Source: Lachnospiraceae bacterium UBA935 (GTDB taxonomy: Bacteria; Bacillota; Clostridia; Lachnospirales; Lachnospiraceae). Taken from it: a stretch of 19,161 nt of DNA. Position numbers and translations under genes: made by a program. This document shows, one piece after another, positions 7,125 through 14,197 of the stretch (within the stretch, counting starts at the first letter, position 1; each line of letters starts with the position of its first letter). The DNA lies in assembly GCA_002293525.1 (NCBI GenBank), contig DBDJ01000071.1, forward strand, positions 1 to 19,161, read 5' to 3'. A model generated the notes under the pieces. It saw nothing but the letters and a program-made list of their open reading frames with translations. It had not been told where the DNA came from and searched no databases.

Positions 7125-7637
7125 TTATTCATAATCACCGCAATGCAGCACCGGTAACGCTGCCGGATCGGTCTGTTTCAATGATCTCTGCACGTCGATA
7201 ACACGCTGGTTGCTGCTTCCTTTCCATAACAGTTTGCCGTCCTTTTTATCAGCCTCAAATTCTCCTTCGACCAGAACGTCAACATACTGCATCAGTTTAT
7301 AATGCAGAATATGTTCCCAGGAATCGCCGGTGTAAAGCCAGATGGTTTTGTGCGGATACTTTTCCCTGACCTCCGCCATCAAGGCACGTACATCCAGACG
7401 ATTGGCCGCATGTAGCGGATCGCCGCCGGAAAAGGTGATTCCTGCAATGTAGGACTGATCCAGCTGCGCAAATATTTCCTGTTTTGCCTTCTCGTCAAAC
7501 AGCAGGCCGCCAGCCGGATCCCAGGTGACGGCATTGTGACAATCCTTACAGCAGTGAGAGCAGCCGGCGACCCATAACACTACCCGGAGGCCGTCGCCGT
7601 TTAACATGTCATCCTTAGTAATGTTGTGATACCTCAT
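7125..7637 (-). CDS. nrdG: Anaerobic ribonucleotide reductase activating protein
   Basis: This 170-aa radical-SAM enzyme binds a 4Fe-4S cluster and S-adenosylmethionine and abstracts a hydrogen from the C-terminal glycine of NrdD to create the glycyl radical. The CX3CX2C cluster motif is seen as C26, C30 and C33 within GCSHCCKDCHN, followed by the SAM-binding TFSGGDPL segment at about 68-75. Length is typical of NrdG. It begins two bases after the nrdD stop codon, and its ribosome binding site is AGGAAGAG within the end of nrdD, so the two are tightly coupled. Function requires anoxic conditions. Confidence 0.96.
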   Translation of the reverse strand: MRYHNITKDDMLNGDGLRVVLWVAGCSHCCKDCHNAVTWDPAGGLLFDEKAKQEIFAQLDQSYIAGITFSGGDPLHAANRLDVRALMAEVREKYPHKTIWLYTGDSWEHILHYKLMQYVDVLVEGEFEADKKDGKLLWKGSSNQRVIDVQRSLKQTDPAALPVLHCGDYE

Positions 7638-7639
7638 TC

Positions 7640-9793
7640 CTACATGCTCTTCCTTTCTGCTATTTCTGCCATTTTGGCTTCATTAAGCCGCGTGTCTCCG
7701 TGTACTCTTGAGTAAGAGAGGTAACCGTTCATACGGTCAATCTTAGTCAGGTTCTTGCTTCCGCACTGGGGGCATACATCCATTTCCAGCTCCTGATGCC
7801 CGCAGTCGTCGCAGTAAGCCAGCGACAGGTTCACGCCTTCATAAAGGCCATATTCCATGGCCCGGCGGATCAGGGTTTTGACGGCCTCGATATTATAATC
7901 GATCGGGTATTTTACATACTGGATCTTGCCGCCGTTGGACAGCTCCCAGAAACGGTATTCCAGATCCTGCTTCTGAATCGGGGTAATCTCCTCGCTCACA
8001 TGGCAATGGAAGCTATTGGAAACATATTCCCGGTCCGAAACGCCTTCGACAATGCCGTATTTAGCCCGGAACTGTTTTACCTGAAGGCCGCAGAGGCTTT
8101 CCGCCGGTGTCCCGTAGATCGCATATAGATGTCCGTCGGCTTCCTTGAATTCGAGGATTTTCTGATTGATATGCGCCAGTACTTCCAACGCGAACTGGCC
8201 GTCTTCCACCAGTGATTTGCCGTTATACAGCTCCTGCAGCTCGTTAAAGGCCGTAATCCCGAAGCTGGCCGTGGCGGAACGGAGAACCGGTTTGATTTTA
8301 TCGCTGAGCTTAAGGTTTCCTCCCAGAAAGCCGCCTTCACAATAAGCAAGCGGATTGGTGGAGGCACGCATTTCTCCAAGATAAGCATAGGTGCGGATAT
8401 GAAGCTGACGGATCAGGTTCAGATAATAATCCAGGACCTCATAGAAATCCCGGCTTTCCTGTCTTGCTCTGGCCAGAATCATCGGCAGATGCAAAGATAC
8501 CGCACCGATATTGAAACGGCCCACAAAAACCGGCTCGTCCTTTTCGTCCGCCGGATGCATGCCGCCCCTGACATACCAGGGGGATAAAAAGGCCCGGCAG
8601 CCCATCGGCGAAATCACCTTGCCGTATTGCTTGTACATGCTGGCAATATAGCCCTTGCCGGTCAGTCCCAGCCAGTCGGGATACATGGTCTTTGCCGAGC
8701 AGTTGACACCGGCTTCGAAGACGTCCTCCAGTTCCTTGCCGGAACCGTGGAGGTTCTCATCATACAGAAAGACGATCTTGGGGAAAAGAACCGGTTTCTT
8801 GCAGTTCTTTTTGCCTTGTCCTCTTCTTCTTACGTTCAGCAGGGAAATCGTTGCCTGCCGTGCAAAACGGCCGGTTCCCAGGCCTGACGTAACCGTAATA
8901 AAAGGATAGTCGCCGCGGCTGCTGGCAACCGTGTTGAATTTATACTCCCAGCCCTGAAAGCCTTGTTCCAGTTCCCGTAAGGTATCGGCATAGGCTTCTG
9001 CCTCTGCGGTTTCCTGGTCAATATCCAGACGGAGGTATTTTTTGACAGCCTTATCATATGTCTTCTCGGCATAAGGCTCCAGCAGCTTATCCACCTCAGG
9101 TACGGTGAAGCCGCCATATTGCTGGCTGGCCGCGCTCAGCACGATGTCGCCGATGACGTCGAAAGCCACATCGAGGCTTTTGGGCTCGTTATACCAGATA
9201 TTGCCCATCTCAAAACCGCCGGAAAGGACGTTGCCGACATCAAAGAGACAGCAGTTCATCGTGTCCCTTCTGGCCGACATATCATGAACATAGATATAGC
9301 CGTCGCGACAGGCCTGGATTTCTTCCGTGGTCATGAAAAATTTCTGGTACAGCTCCTTGTTGAACTGGTTGAAGATCAGGCTGCGCTTAGTGGATACCAG
9401 CGCACTGTCGGTATTGGAGTTCTCTTTGTCTCCCACATACATGATGGACTGGCTTTTCTTATAGACATCGTCCATCATCCGCACAAAGTCCTGTTTATAA
9501 TTCCGGTAATCGCGGTAGCTTTTGGCGACGATCGGCTTGACGTTTTCCAAGGCGCTTTCGACGATATTATGCATGATCGGAATCGGGATGGCTTCCTGGT
9601 CAAGCTCATTCACTTTTTCTACCACATACTGGCAGATCTGCATTTTTTCTTCTTCTGTGAATTTTGTCAAGGCCCGGTATGCACTCTTCCCGACAGCGTC
9701 AATTACCTTCTGGACATTGAACGCTTCTTTGCTGCCGTCCTTCTTGATTACCTTGACGGTAAGCTCCGGTATAAATTCTTTTTCCAAATCCAT
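7640..9793 (-). CDS. nrdD: Anaerobic (class III) ribonucleoside-triphosphate reductase
   Basis: The 717-aa enzyme reduces ribonucleoside triphosphates to deoxy forms using a glycyl radical, with formate as the usual reductant in this class. Residues from about 10 to 100 form the ATP-cone allosteric domain. Candidate active-site cysteines lie in the NCCLFD segment and in SPMGCRAF. Four zinc-site cysteines are visible at 661, 664, 674 and 677 (CDDC and CPQC). The radical glycine is G690 in RMNGYLSY, where many homologues have a cysteine or valine variant of this motif. The ATG has AGAGGAAA ahead of it. The gene leads the nrdD-nrdG-dut operon behind the consensus promoter at 9952-9980, with a leader of about 150 bases that may contain NrdR sites. 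Confidence 0.97.
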   Translation of the reverse strand: MDLEKEFIPELTVKVIKKDGSKEAFNVQKVIDAVGKSAYRALTKFTEEEKMQICQYVVEKVNELDQEAIPIPIMHNIVESALENVKPIVAKSYRDYRNYKQDFVRMMDDVYKKSQSIMYVGDKENSNTDSALVSTKRSLIFNQFNKELYQKFFMTTEEIQACRDGYIYVHDMSARRDTMNCCLFDVGNVLSGGFEMGNIWYNEPKSLDVAFDVIGDIVLSAASQQYGGFTVPEVDKLLEPYAEKTYDKAVKKYLRLDIDQETAEAEAYADTLRELEQGFQGWEYKFNTVASSRGDYPFITVTSGLGTGRFARQATISLLNVRRRGQGKKNCKKPVLFPKIVFLYDENLHGSGKELEDVFEAGVNCSAKTMYPDWLGLTGKGYIASMYKQYGKVISPMGCRAFLSPWYVRGGMHPADEKDEPVFVGRFNIGAVSLHLPMILARARQESRDFYEVLDYYLNLIRQLHIRTYAYLGEMRASTNPLAYCEGGFLGGNLKLSDKIKPVLRSATASFGITAFNELQELYNGKSLVEDGQFALEVLAHINQKILEFKEADGHLYAIYGTPAESLCGLQVKQFRAKYGIVEGVSDREYVSNSFHCHVSEEITPIQKQDLEYRFWELSNGGKIQYVKYPIDYNIEAVKTLIRRAMEYGLYEGVNLSLAYCDDCGHQELEMDVCPQCGSKNLTKIDRMNGYLSYSRVHGDTRLNEAKMAEIAERKSM

Positions 9794-9898
9794 GAATATT
9801 TCCTCTTTTCTGTTTTCTTACGACAAGGATTGTCCATAAACCGTCTTTTATACAAGATTACACTGCTGGCTGCGTAACATAAAATAACAGTATTTGTC

Positions 9899-9943
9899 AC
9901 AACATATAGAAGCGTTGTCCGGCATTGCCTCCATATATTGTGA
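9899..9943 (-). promoter_or_regulatory. Possible NrdR boxes in the nrdD leader
   Basis: CCATATATTGTG (9931-9942) matches the core and right half of the NrdR box (consensus ACACWATATATWGTGT), about 12 of 16 positions. ACAACATATAG (9899-9909) matches the left half of a second box. Both lie between the predicted transcription start and nrdD. The start-to-start spacing of about 29 bp is slightly shorter than the usual 31-32, so this is tentative. Confidence 0.35.
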
Positions 9944-9951
9944 TTATTTCT

Positions 9952-9980
9952 AGTATAGAATATCAAATCTATAATGTCAA
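9952..9980 (-). promoter_or_regulatory. Sigma-A promoter of the nrdD-nrdG-dut operon
   Basis: On the minus strand TTGACA (9975-9980), exactly 17 bases and TATACT (9952-9957) form a near-perfect housekeeping promoter. Transcription would begin near 9945, about 150 bases before the nrdD start. Confidence 0.85.
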
Positions 9981-10002
9981 CGAATTCCCTTAAGAATCTT
10001 CA

Positions 10003-10044
10003 ACAAAAAAAGAATGATTATTTTGTGTCAATTAACCATTCTTT
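10003..10044 (-). terminator. Rho-independent terminator after the rnhA/small-protein cluster
   Basis: On the minus strand AAAGAATGGTTA (10033-10044) pairs with 10009-10020 at 11 of 12 positions around a 12-base loop and is followed by a run of seven T. It ends transcription of the MutS-like/rnhA/small-membrane-protein genes just before the nrdD promoter. Confidence 0.85.
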
Positions 10045-10098
10045 CCTCAGTCCATAACATTGCATAAGTTGTGCTGCTACCAGCGGCAAGAAGCCGTC

Positions 10099-10272
10099 TT
10101 ATTGCTCCTCATCAGGTGCTCCTGACAGCTCCTTTGCCAAAGCATGCTTAGCATCTTTCGCTTTTCGCAGCCGGATACCGAAGAAAACTGCCGCAGTCAC
10201 CAGAACAATAATGACAATAAATACTAAAAAATATGATAAAAATGCATTAATAAAAAGAATCAGATTATCCAT
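10099..10272 (-). CDS. 57-aa single-span small membrane protein
   Basis: The ORF starts MDNLILFINAFLSYF and has one strong membrane span at about residues 5-32. A basic segment (IRLRKAKDAKHA) follows, then an acidic tail ending PDEEQ. This predicts an N-out, C-in small protein with a cytoplasmic tail. The ATG has an excellent GGGAGG ribosome binding site five bases upstream. It lies 39 bp downstream of rnhA on the same strand and before a clear terminator, so it is probably the last gene of that cluster. I recall similar short proteins in clostridial genomes under uninformative names, but cannot assign a function. It is short enough to be missed by length-filtered gene finding. Confidence 0.8.
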   Translation of the reverse strand: MDNLILFINAFLSYFLVFIVIIVLVTAAVFFGIRLRKAKDAKHALAKELSGAPDEEQ

Positions 10273-10311
10273 CTATGCCTCCCGCTCAAGTTGCTTGTCC
10301 TTTAATCACTA

Positions 10312-10803
10312 TCATAACACTTCAGCAACGCTATCGTCAAGTAATCCGTCTCCGTCTGCCGCAGAGGTTGCCAGTTTGTCACAGCGTTCGTTTTCGGGAT
10401 GTCCGTCGTGCCCCTTGATCCATATAAAGCTGATTTTATGCGGCTCGCCGGCTTTCAGCAGCCGCCGCCAGAGATCGATGTTCTTTACCGGCTTGTTGGT
10501 GCTGGTCTTCCACCCTTTTCGCTGCCAGTTATCAATCCAGTGCTCGTTAAATGCCTCGGTAAGATATTTGGAGTCAGAGACCAGGTCAACCAGACAGGGC
10601 CGTTTCAACGCTTCCAGTCCTACGATGGCGGCCATCAGTTCCATCCGGTTGTTGGTGGTTTTTTTGAAACCGGCGGAGTATTCCCGCTCATGCAGCTGCC
10701 CTTTGGAATCCGTATATTGCAGTATCGTCCCATACCCGCCCGGGCCTTCTGGATTCCCCCGTGCCGCGCCGTCCGTATAGATCGTAACTTTCATGCTCAT
10801 CAT
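10312..10803 (-). CDS. rnhA: Ribonuclease HI
   Basis: RNase HI cuts the RNA strand of RNA:DNA hybrids (R-loops, primers, misincorporated ribonucleotide tracts). All catalytic positions are visible, numbered from the ATG at 10803: D11 in YTDGAARGNP, E55 in NNRMELMAAI, D77 in VSDSKY, H132 in IKGHDGHPENERCD and D142. The length of about 163 aa is typical. Three in-frame ATGs (10803, 10800, 10794) compete. The GGGGGGA just upstream sits best for the first two, and an ATG further upstream at 10815 would place that site inside the gene. The start overlaps the stop codon of the MutS-like gene in an ATGATGA arrangement, so translation is probably coupled. Confidence 0.94.
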   Translation of the reverse strand: MMSMKVTIYTDGAARGNPEGPGGYGTILQYTDSKGQLHEREYSAGFKKTTNNRMELMAAIVGLEALKRPCLVDLVSDSKYLTEAFNEHWIDNWQRKGWKTSTNKPVKNIDLWRRLLKAGEPHKISFIWIKGHDGHPENERCDKLATSAADGDGLLDDSVAEVL

Positions 10804-12494
10804 GAATCCCCCCATTTCCCATTAACTGTGAATTCCTCGGCCAGCCTTTCGGCATCTTCTACCAGCTTGGTATCATAACCCATCGACTTGAGCAGCCGGA
10901 TGGCATTTCTGGTAGTCGCCCGTCCGCTTTTCAGCAGATAAGGAAAGGCAATATCACCGTCGGCAAATACTTCTTCAAAGTGGTAGTTTTCATATTCTTC
11001 TTCCAGTATGTGTGTCAGTTCAACATCATGGGTAGCCGCAAGGCAAAGACTGCGGCTTCCGTTGAGGCTCCGCAGGATCTGCGCTGACGCAGCAATCCTT
11101 TCGACGGTATTGGTTCCTCTCAGCACCTCATCCACAAGCACCAGCACAGGTATCTCTGCTGTCAGGCAAAGATCCAGCAACCGTTTCATGGCTCTTATCT
11201 CGGCCATATAATAGCTTTCCCCCTCCAGAACATCATCTCTCAGGGACATGGAAGACGCCGTCAGGAACATTCCCGACCGGTAATGATCGGCCAGGCAGGT
11301 GTGTACCGACTGTGCCAGGATGGAATTGAGTGCCGCTGCTTTTAAAAACGTCGATTTACCGGAGGCATTGGAGCCGGTGAGCAGCACGCTGCGGCCAATG
11401 TCGATATCGTTTTTAACCGGTTCCGCTATAAGCGGATGATAGACCCCTTTTCCGACGATTCTTTTTTCTGCGGTAAATTGCGGGACACTATAGCCCGGTC
11501 CGCTTTTTCTCAAGCTTTCTCGCCAGGCCCCTATAGCAATCATGGCTTCTATCGAGCCGGCGACTGTAAGGAGCCGGTCAATTTCTCCCGTGTGCAGCCG
11601 CACCTGGGCCAGCATCTGGTTAAATTTGATCAGATCCAGATGAAGACCCATCCGCAGATAATCCAAAATCACCTCGAGCGGATTACTGGAAGCCGTCAGC
11701 CTTGCCGGCGACATCAACAGGTAGGAGCCCCGGCGGAATTTGTCAAATTCGGCCCGGCAGCCGGCCATTTCCCGGATCTCCTCTTTCAGGACTGGCACCT
11801 TGCTCTTCTCCATGGCTTTCACACCGTCAAGCAGCCGGAAGATATAAGAAAAACTGACGATATACGGCTCGATCTCTTTTTTAATACGGTAATAGCTGGT
11901 CAGATTGTATATCAATACAATAAAAATCAGGGTAATCCCCGTCGTTGCCGACAAGGCGACGGCAGCAATCGAAGCAATCAGGGCGACAACAGACAGAAAA
12001 TGCCGCCGGTTACTTCTCGTCCCCAGCTGATCAAGATAACCCAGATAATCATAGAGCGAATATTTTCCTGTCCGCCCGAGTCTGGCAAAGATTAACTGCC
12101 AAGACACCCGCGCCTCCTCTTCTTGCTGAAAAAACATAATAAGCTCTTCTCTTCTTATCAGCTCGTCTTCTGAAACCAGCGGGGCACGCAGGATATGATA
12201 TAGGTATTCTTCCCCCGCCGACGACCAGGTGTGGTTCATACGGCGGAAAATTTCATCCATCTCCAGATCATTCCAGGTAATGTCGTCAATAAAAAAGCCG
12301 TCCTGATGCCGGGCATAATACTGAGAAATATTGGCATACTGCTCCGCTGTGTACTTCCGCTTGGGTAAAATACCATAATCAGACCGCAGCTTTGATACAA
12401 ATTTTTTCTCCTGACGCTTTTCATGAATCCAGCCGGATATCATGAGAATGACAATAAACCCAAATGCAACCAGGGCAAAAATAAGATACTCCAT
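10800..12494 (-). CDS. Membrane-anchored MutS-family ATPase
   Basis: The 564-aa protein carries a C-terminal MutS-type ATPase: Walker A TGSNASGKSTFLK at about 368-380, Walker B VLVLVDEVLRGTNT at about 446-459, and the ATHDVELT segment after it. The N-terminal mismatch-recognition domain of MutS is absent. Instead there is a membrane span at residues 4-22, and a paired hydrophobic region (FLSVVALIASIAAVALS, then ITLIFIVLIYNLTSYY) at about 165-205. It is therefore a MutS-like paralogue at the membrane, not a classical mismatch-repair protein, and it lacks the Smr nuclease domain of MutS2. The start is the ATG at 12492-12494 because AAGGGAG lies five bases upstream; a start 16 codons earlier has no such site. 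It overlaps rnhA. Substrate and role are unknown. Confidence 0.88.
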   Translation of the reverse strand: MEYLIFALVAFGFIVILMISGWIHEKRQEKKFVSKLRSDYGILPKRKYTAEQYANISQYYARHQDGFFIDDITWNDLEMDEIFRRMNHTWSSAGEEYLYHILRAPLVSEDELIRREELIMFFQQEEEARVSWQLIFARLGRTGKYSLYDYLGYLDQLGTRSNRRHFLSVVALIASIAAVALSATTGITLIFIVLIYNLTSYYRIKKEIEPYIVSFSYIFRLLDGVKAMEKSKVPVLKEEIREMAGCRAEFDKFRRGSYLLMSPARLTASSNPLEVILDYLRMGLHLDLIKFNQMLAQVRLHTGEIDRLLTVAGSIEAMIAIGAWRESLRKSGPGYSVPQFTAEKRIVGKGVYHPLIAEPVKNDIDIGRSVLLTGSNASGKSTFLKAAALNSILAQSVHTCLADHYRSGMFLTASSMSLRDDVLEGESYYMAEIRAMKRLLDLCLTAEIPVLVLVDEVLRGTNTVERIAASAQILRSLNGSRSLCLAATHDVELTHILEEEYENYHFEEVFADGDIAFPYLLKSGRATTRNAIRLLKSMGYDTKLVEDAERLAEEFTVNGKWGDS

Positions 12495-12620
12495 GCGGTC
12501 TCCCTTCTGAGCCAGAGGAATTTTTGATAGAAGGACCGGCAATTATGCCGGCCTCTTCTTATGTTTATTTGCTTATTCTTCATGTGTTTTACTTTTTGTT
12601 ATTTCTAATTGATTCTTTAG

Positions 12621-12646
12621 GGAAACGCTGATGCATCAGTGTTTCC
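12621..12646 (-). terminator. Hairpin downstream of the purine permease gene
   Basis: GGAAACGCTGA (12621-12631) pairs with TCAGTGTTTCC (12636-12646), 11 bp with one G-U, around a TGCA loop. It lies about 75 bases after the permease stop codon. It lacks a U-tract on the minus strand, so termination is inferred from position and stem strength. Confidence 0.45.
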
Positions 12647-12719
12647 TTAGATTATCATTCTTTTGTTTATTGACTTATTATCATACAGGTTATATTCAGG
12701 GTAATATTCCGGGTTAATA

Positions 12720-14099
12720 TTATAGGAAAATATATTTGAGGATAAATAAAACCGTAAGTACGTACATTAATGCACTGATTTTCTTTTCCTTGCTTTTACC
12801 GGTTATCAGATTAATGACTGTCCATGAAATAACCCCGAACGAAATACCCTCCGGGATGCTGTATGCGGTCACCATCACTAAAATACACAAAAATGCCGGA
12901 ATCGCTTCGGTCATATCCTCAAAGTTGATCTTAACAACCATGCCCATCATATAAAAGCCGACGATGATCAACGCCGGTGCGGTGGCAAATGTCGGGATTG
13001 CCAAGAAGACCGGCGAAAAGATAATCGAAAGCAAAAACAGCAGCGCGGTAATAACTGCCGTCAGACCGGTCCGGCCGCCTTGGGTCACTCCCGCAGCACT
13101 TTCCACATAAGTCGTGGTCGTCGAGGTTCCGAAAACAGCACCGGCACTGGTCGCCACCGCATCCGCCAATAAGGCACCTTTGATGCGGGGAAGCTTTCCG
13201 TCTTTATCAAGCATATTGGCTTTGGATGAGACACCGATCAGGGTGCCTAAGGTGTCAAAGATGTCTACGAATAAAAAGCTGAAGCAGATAACAATAAAGT
13301 CGAGAATCTTAATGGAGCTGAAATCAGCTGTAAATAACTGGCCGAACGTCTGGCCGAAGTCGGAGAAATTGAAACTGATGATGCCCTGTGGAATGGTTGA
13401 ATAAAGCTCCAGCTCCGCATTCGGTATGTAGATTCCCGCAGCTTCACAAATCATCCCCAGTAGCCAGGTAATCAAAATACCGAACAGAATCCCGCCTTTT
13501 ACATTTTTGATCAATAAGAAAGCCGTTACTAAGACACCCACCACAGTCAGAATAGCGGAAATCCCCACTGATGAAAAATTCTCCGGCTCAAAAGGCTGAA
13601 AACCAACCAGGACCGCCGGATCGGCAACGATCAGGTTAGCACCCTGCAAACCGATAAAAGCAATAAACAGCCCGATCCCGACGCTGACTGCCGATTTCAA
13701 TGTCATCGGTATGGCGTTAAATATCGCCTCCCGGACATTGGTCAGGGATAAGACAATGAAAACAAGGCCTTCCACAAAAACCGCCATCAAAGCAAGCTGC
13801 CATGAATACCCCATAGCCCCTACTACCGTAAAAGAAAAGAATGCGTTAAGTCCCATCCCCGGAGCCATGGCAAACGGATAGTTCGCCAGCAAAGCCATCA
13901 GCATGGTTCCAATAAAGGAAGCCAAGGCTGTCGCGATCAGCACCGCCGTGGGATTCATTGCCGAACCAGATGGAGCACTTAGCAAGCCAGGGTTTACCGC
14001 AAGAATATAGGCCATCGTCATGAAAGTAGTGATTCCGGCCAAGACTTCGGTGCGAATATCCGTTTTGTTCTCTTTGAGCCTAAATAGTTTTTCTAACAT
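12720..14099 (-). CDS. NCS2-family purine permease, AzgA/PbuG type
   Basis: The 459-aa protein is hydrophobic throughout and fits the 12-14 spans of AzgA-like nucleobase:cation symporters, which import hypoxanthine, guanine or adenine. Family signatures are the N-terminal TEVLAGITTFMTMAYILAVNP (about 18-38), APGMGLNAFFSF near 77-88, and GTSTTTTYVESAAGVTQGG near 319-337. These distinguish the AzgA branch from the uracil/xanthine branch. The ATG follows an AAAGGAGGG ribosome binding site. It is the last gene of the salvage operon, about 100 bp after the amidohydrolase. A hairpin in that gap (TCCTG and TCTC pairing with GAGA and CAGGA around AGCT, about 14171-14195) could modulate expression. 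I saw no purine riboswitch before it. Exact substrate is not decidable from sequence. Confidence 0.92.
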   Translation of the reverse strand: MLEKLFRLKENKTDIRTEVLAGITTFMTMAYILAVNPGLLSAPSGSAMNPTAVLIATALASFIGTMLMALLANYPFAMAPGMGLNAFFSFTVVGAMGYSWQLALMAVFVEGLVFIVLSLTNVREAIFNAIPMTLKSAVSVGIGLFIAFIGLQGANLIVADPAVLVGFQPFEPENFSSVGISAILTVVGVLVTAFLLIKNVKGGILFGILITWLLGMICEAAGIYIPNAELELYSTIPQGIISFNFSDFGQTFGQLFTADFSSIKILDFIVICFSFLFVDIFDTLGTLIGVSSKANMLDKDGKLPRIKGALLADAVATSAGAVFGTSTTTTYVESAAGVTQGGRTGLTAVITALLFLLSIIFSPVFLAIPTFATAPALIIVGFYMMGMVVKINFEDMTEAIPAFLCILVMVTAYSIPEGISFGVISWTVINLITGKSKEKKISALMYVLTVLFILKYIFL

Positions 14100-14197
14100 T
14101 TTTCCCTCCTTTTAGAATTGGTTAGCTGGTTTTATTTTTAGCAAGCGCCAGCAGTTCCTCTGTTCCTGCTCTCAGCTGAGAAACAGGATCGCTCCGC

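Noticed and set aside
7703..7714. A third exact copy of TACTCTTGAGTA, the putative operator, inside nrdD.
   Set aside because: It encodes the conserved YSRV residues just after the radical glycine, so the codons explain it; no promoter is nearby and it is single.
9119..9877. A 252-aa plus-strand open frame opposite nrdD.
   Set aside because: It is an antisense shadow of a certain gene, with no ribosome binding site or recognisable domains.
12495..12542. A 16-codon N-terminal extension of the MutS-like ATPase.
   Set aside because: The AAGGGAG site five bases before the ATG at 12492-12494 fixes the start, which also begins with the membrane span.
14100..14197. A purine riboswitch before the permease gene.
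   Set aside because: The gap holds a simple hairpin, and I could not find the conserved junction sequences or paired loops of the purine aptamer.
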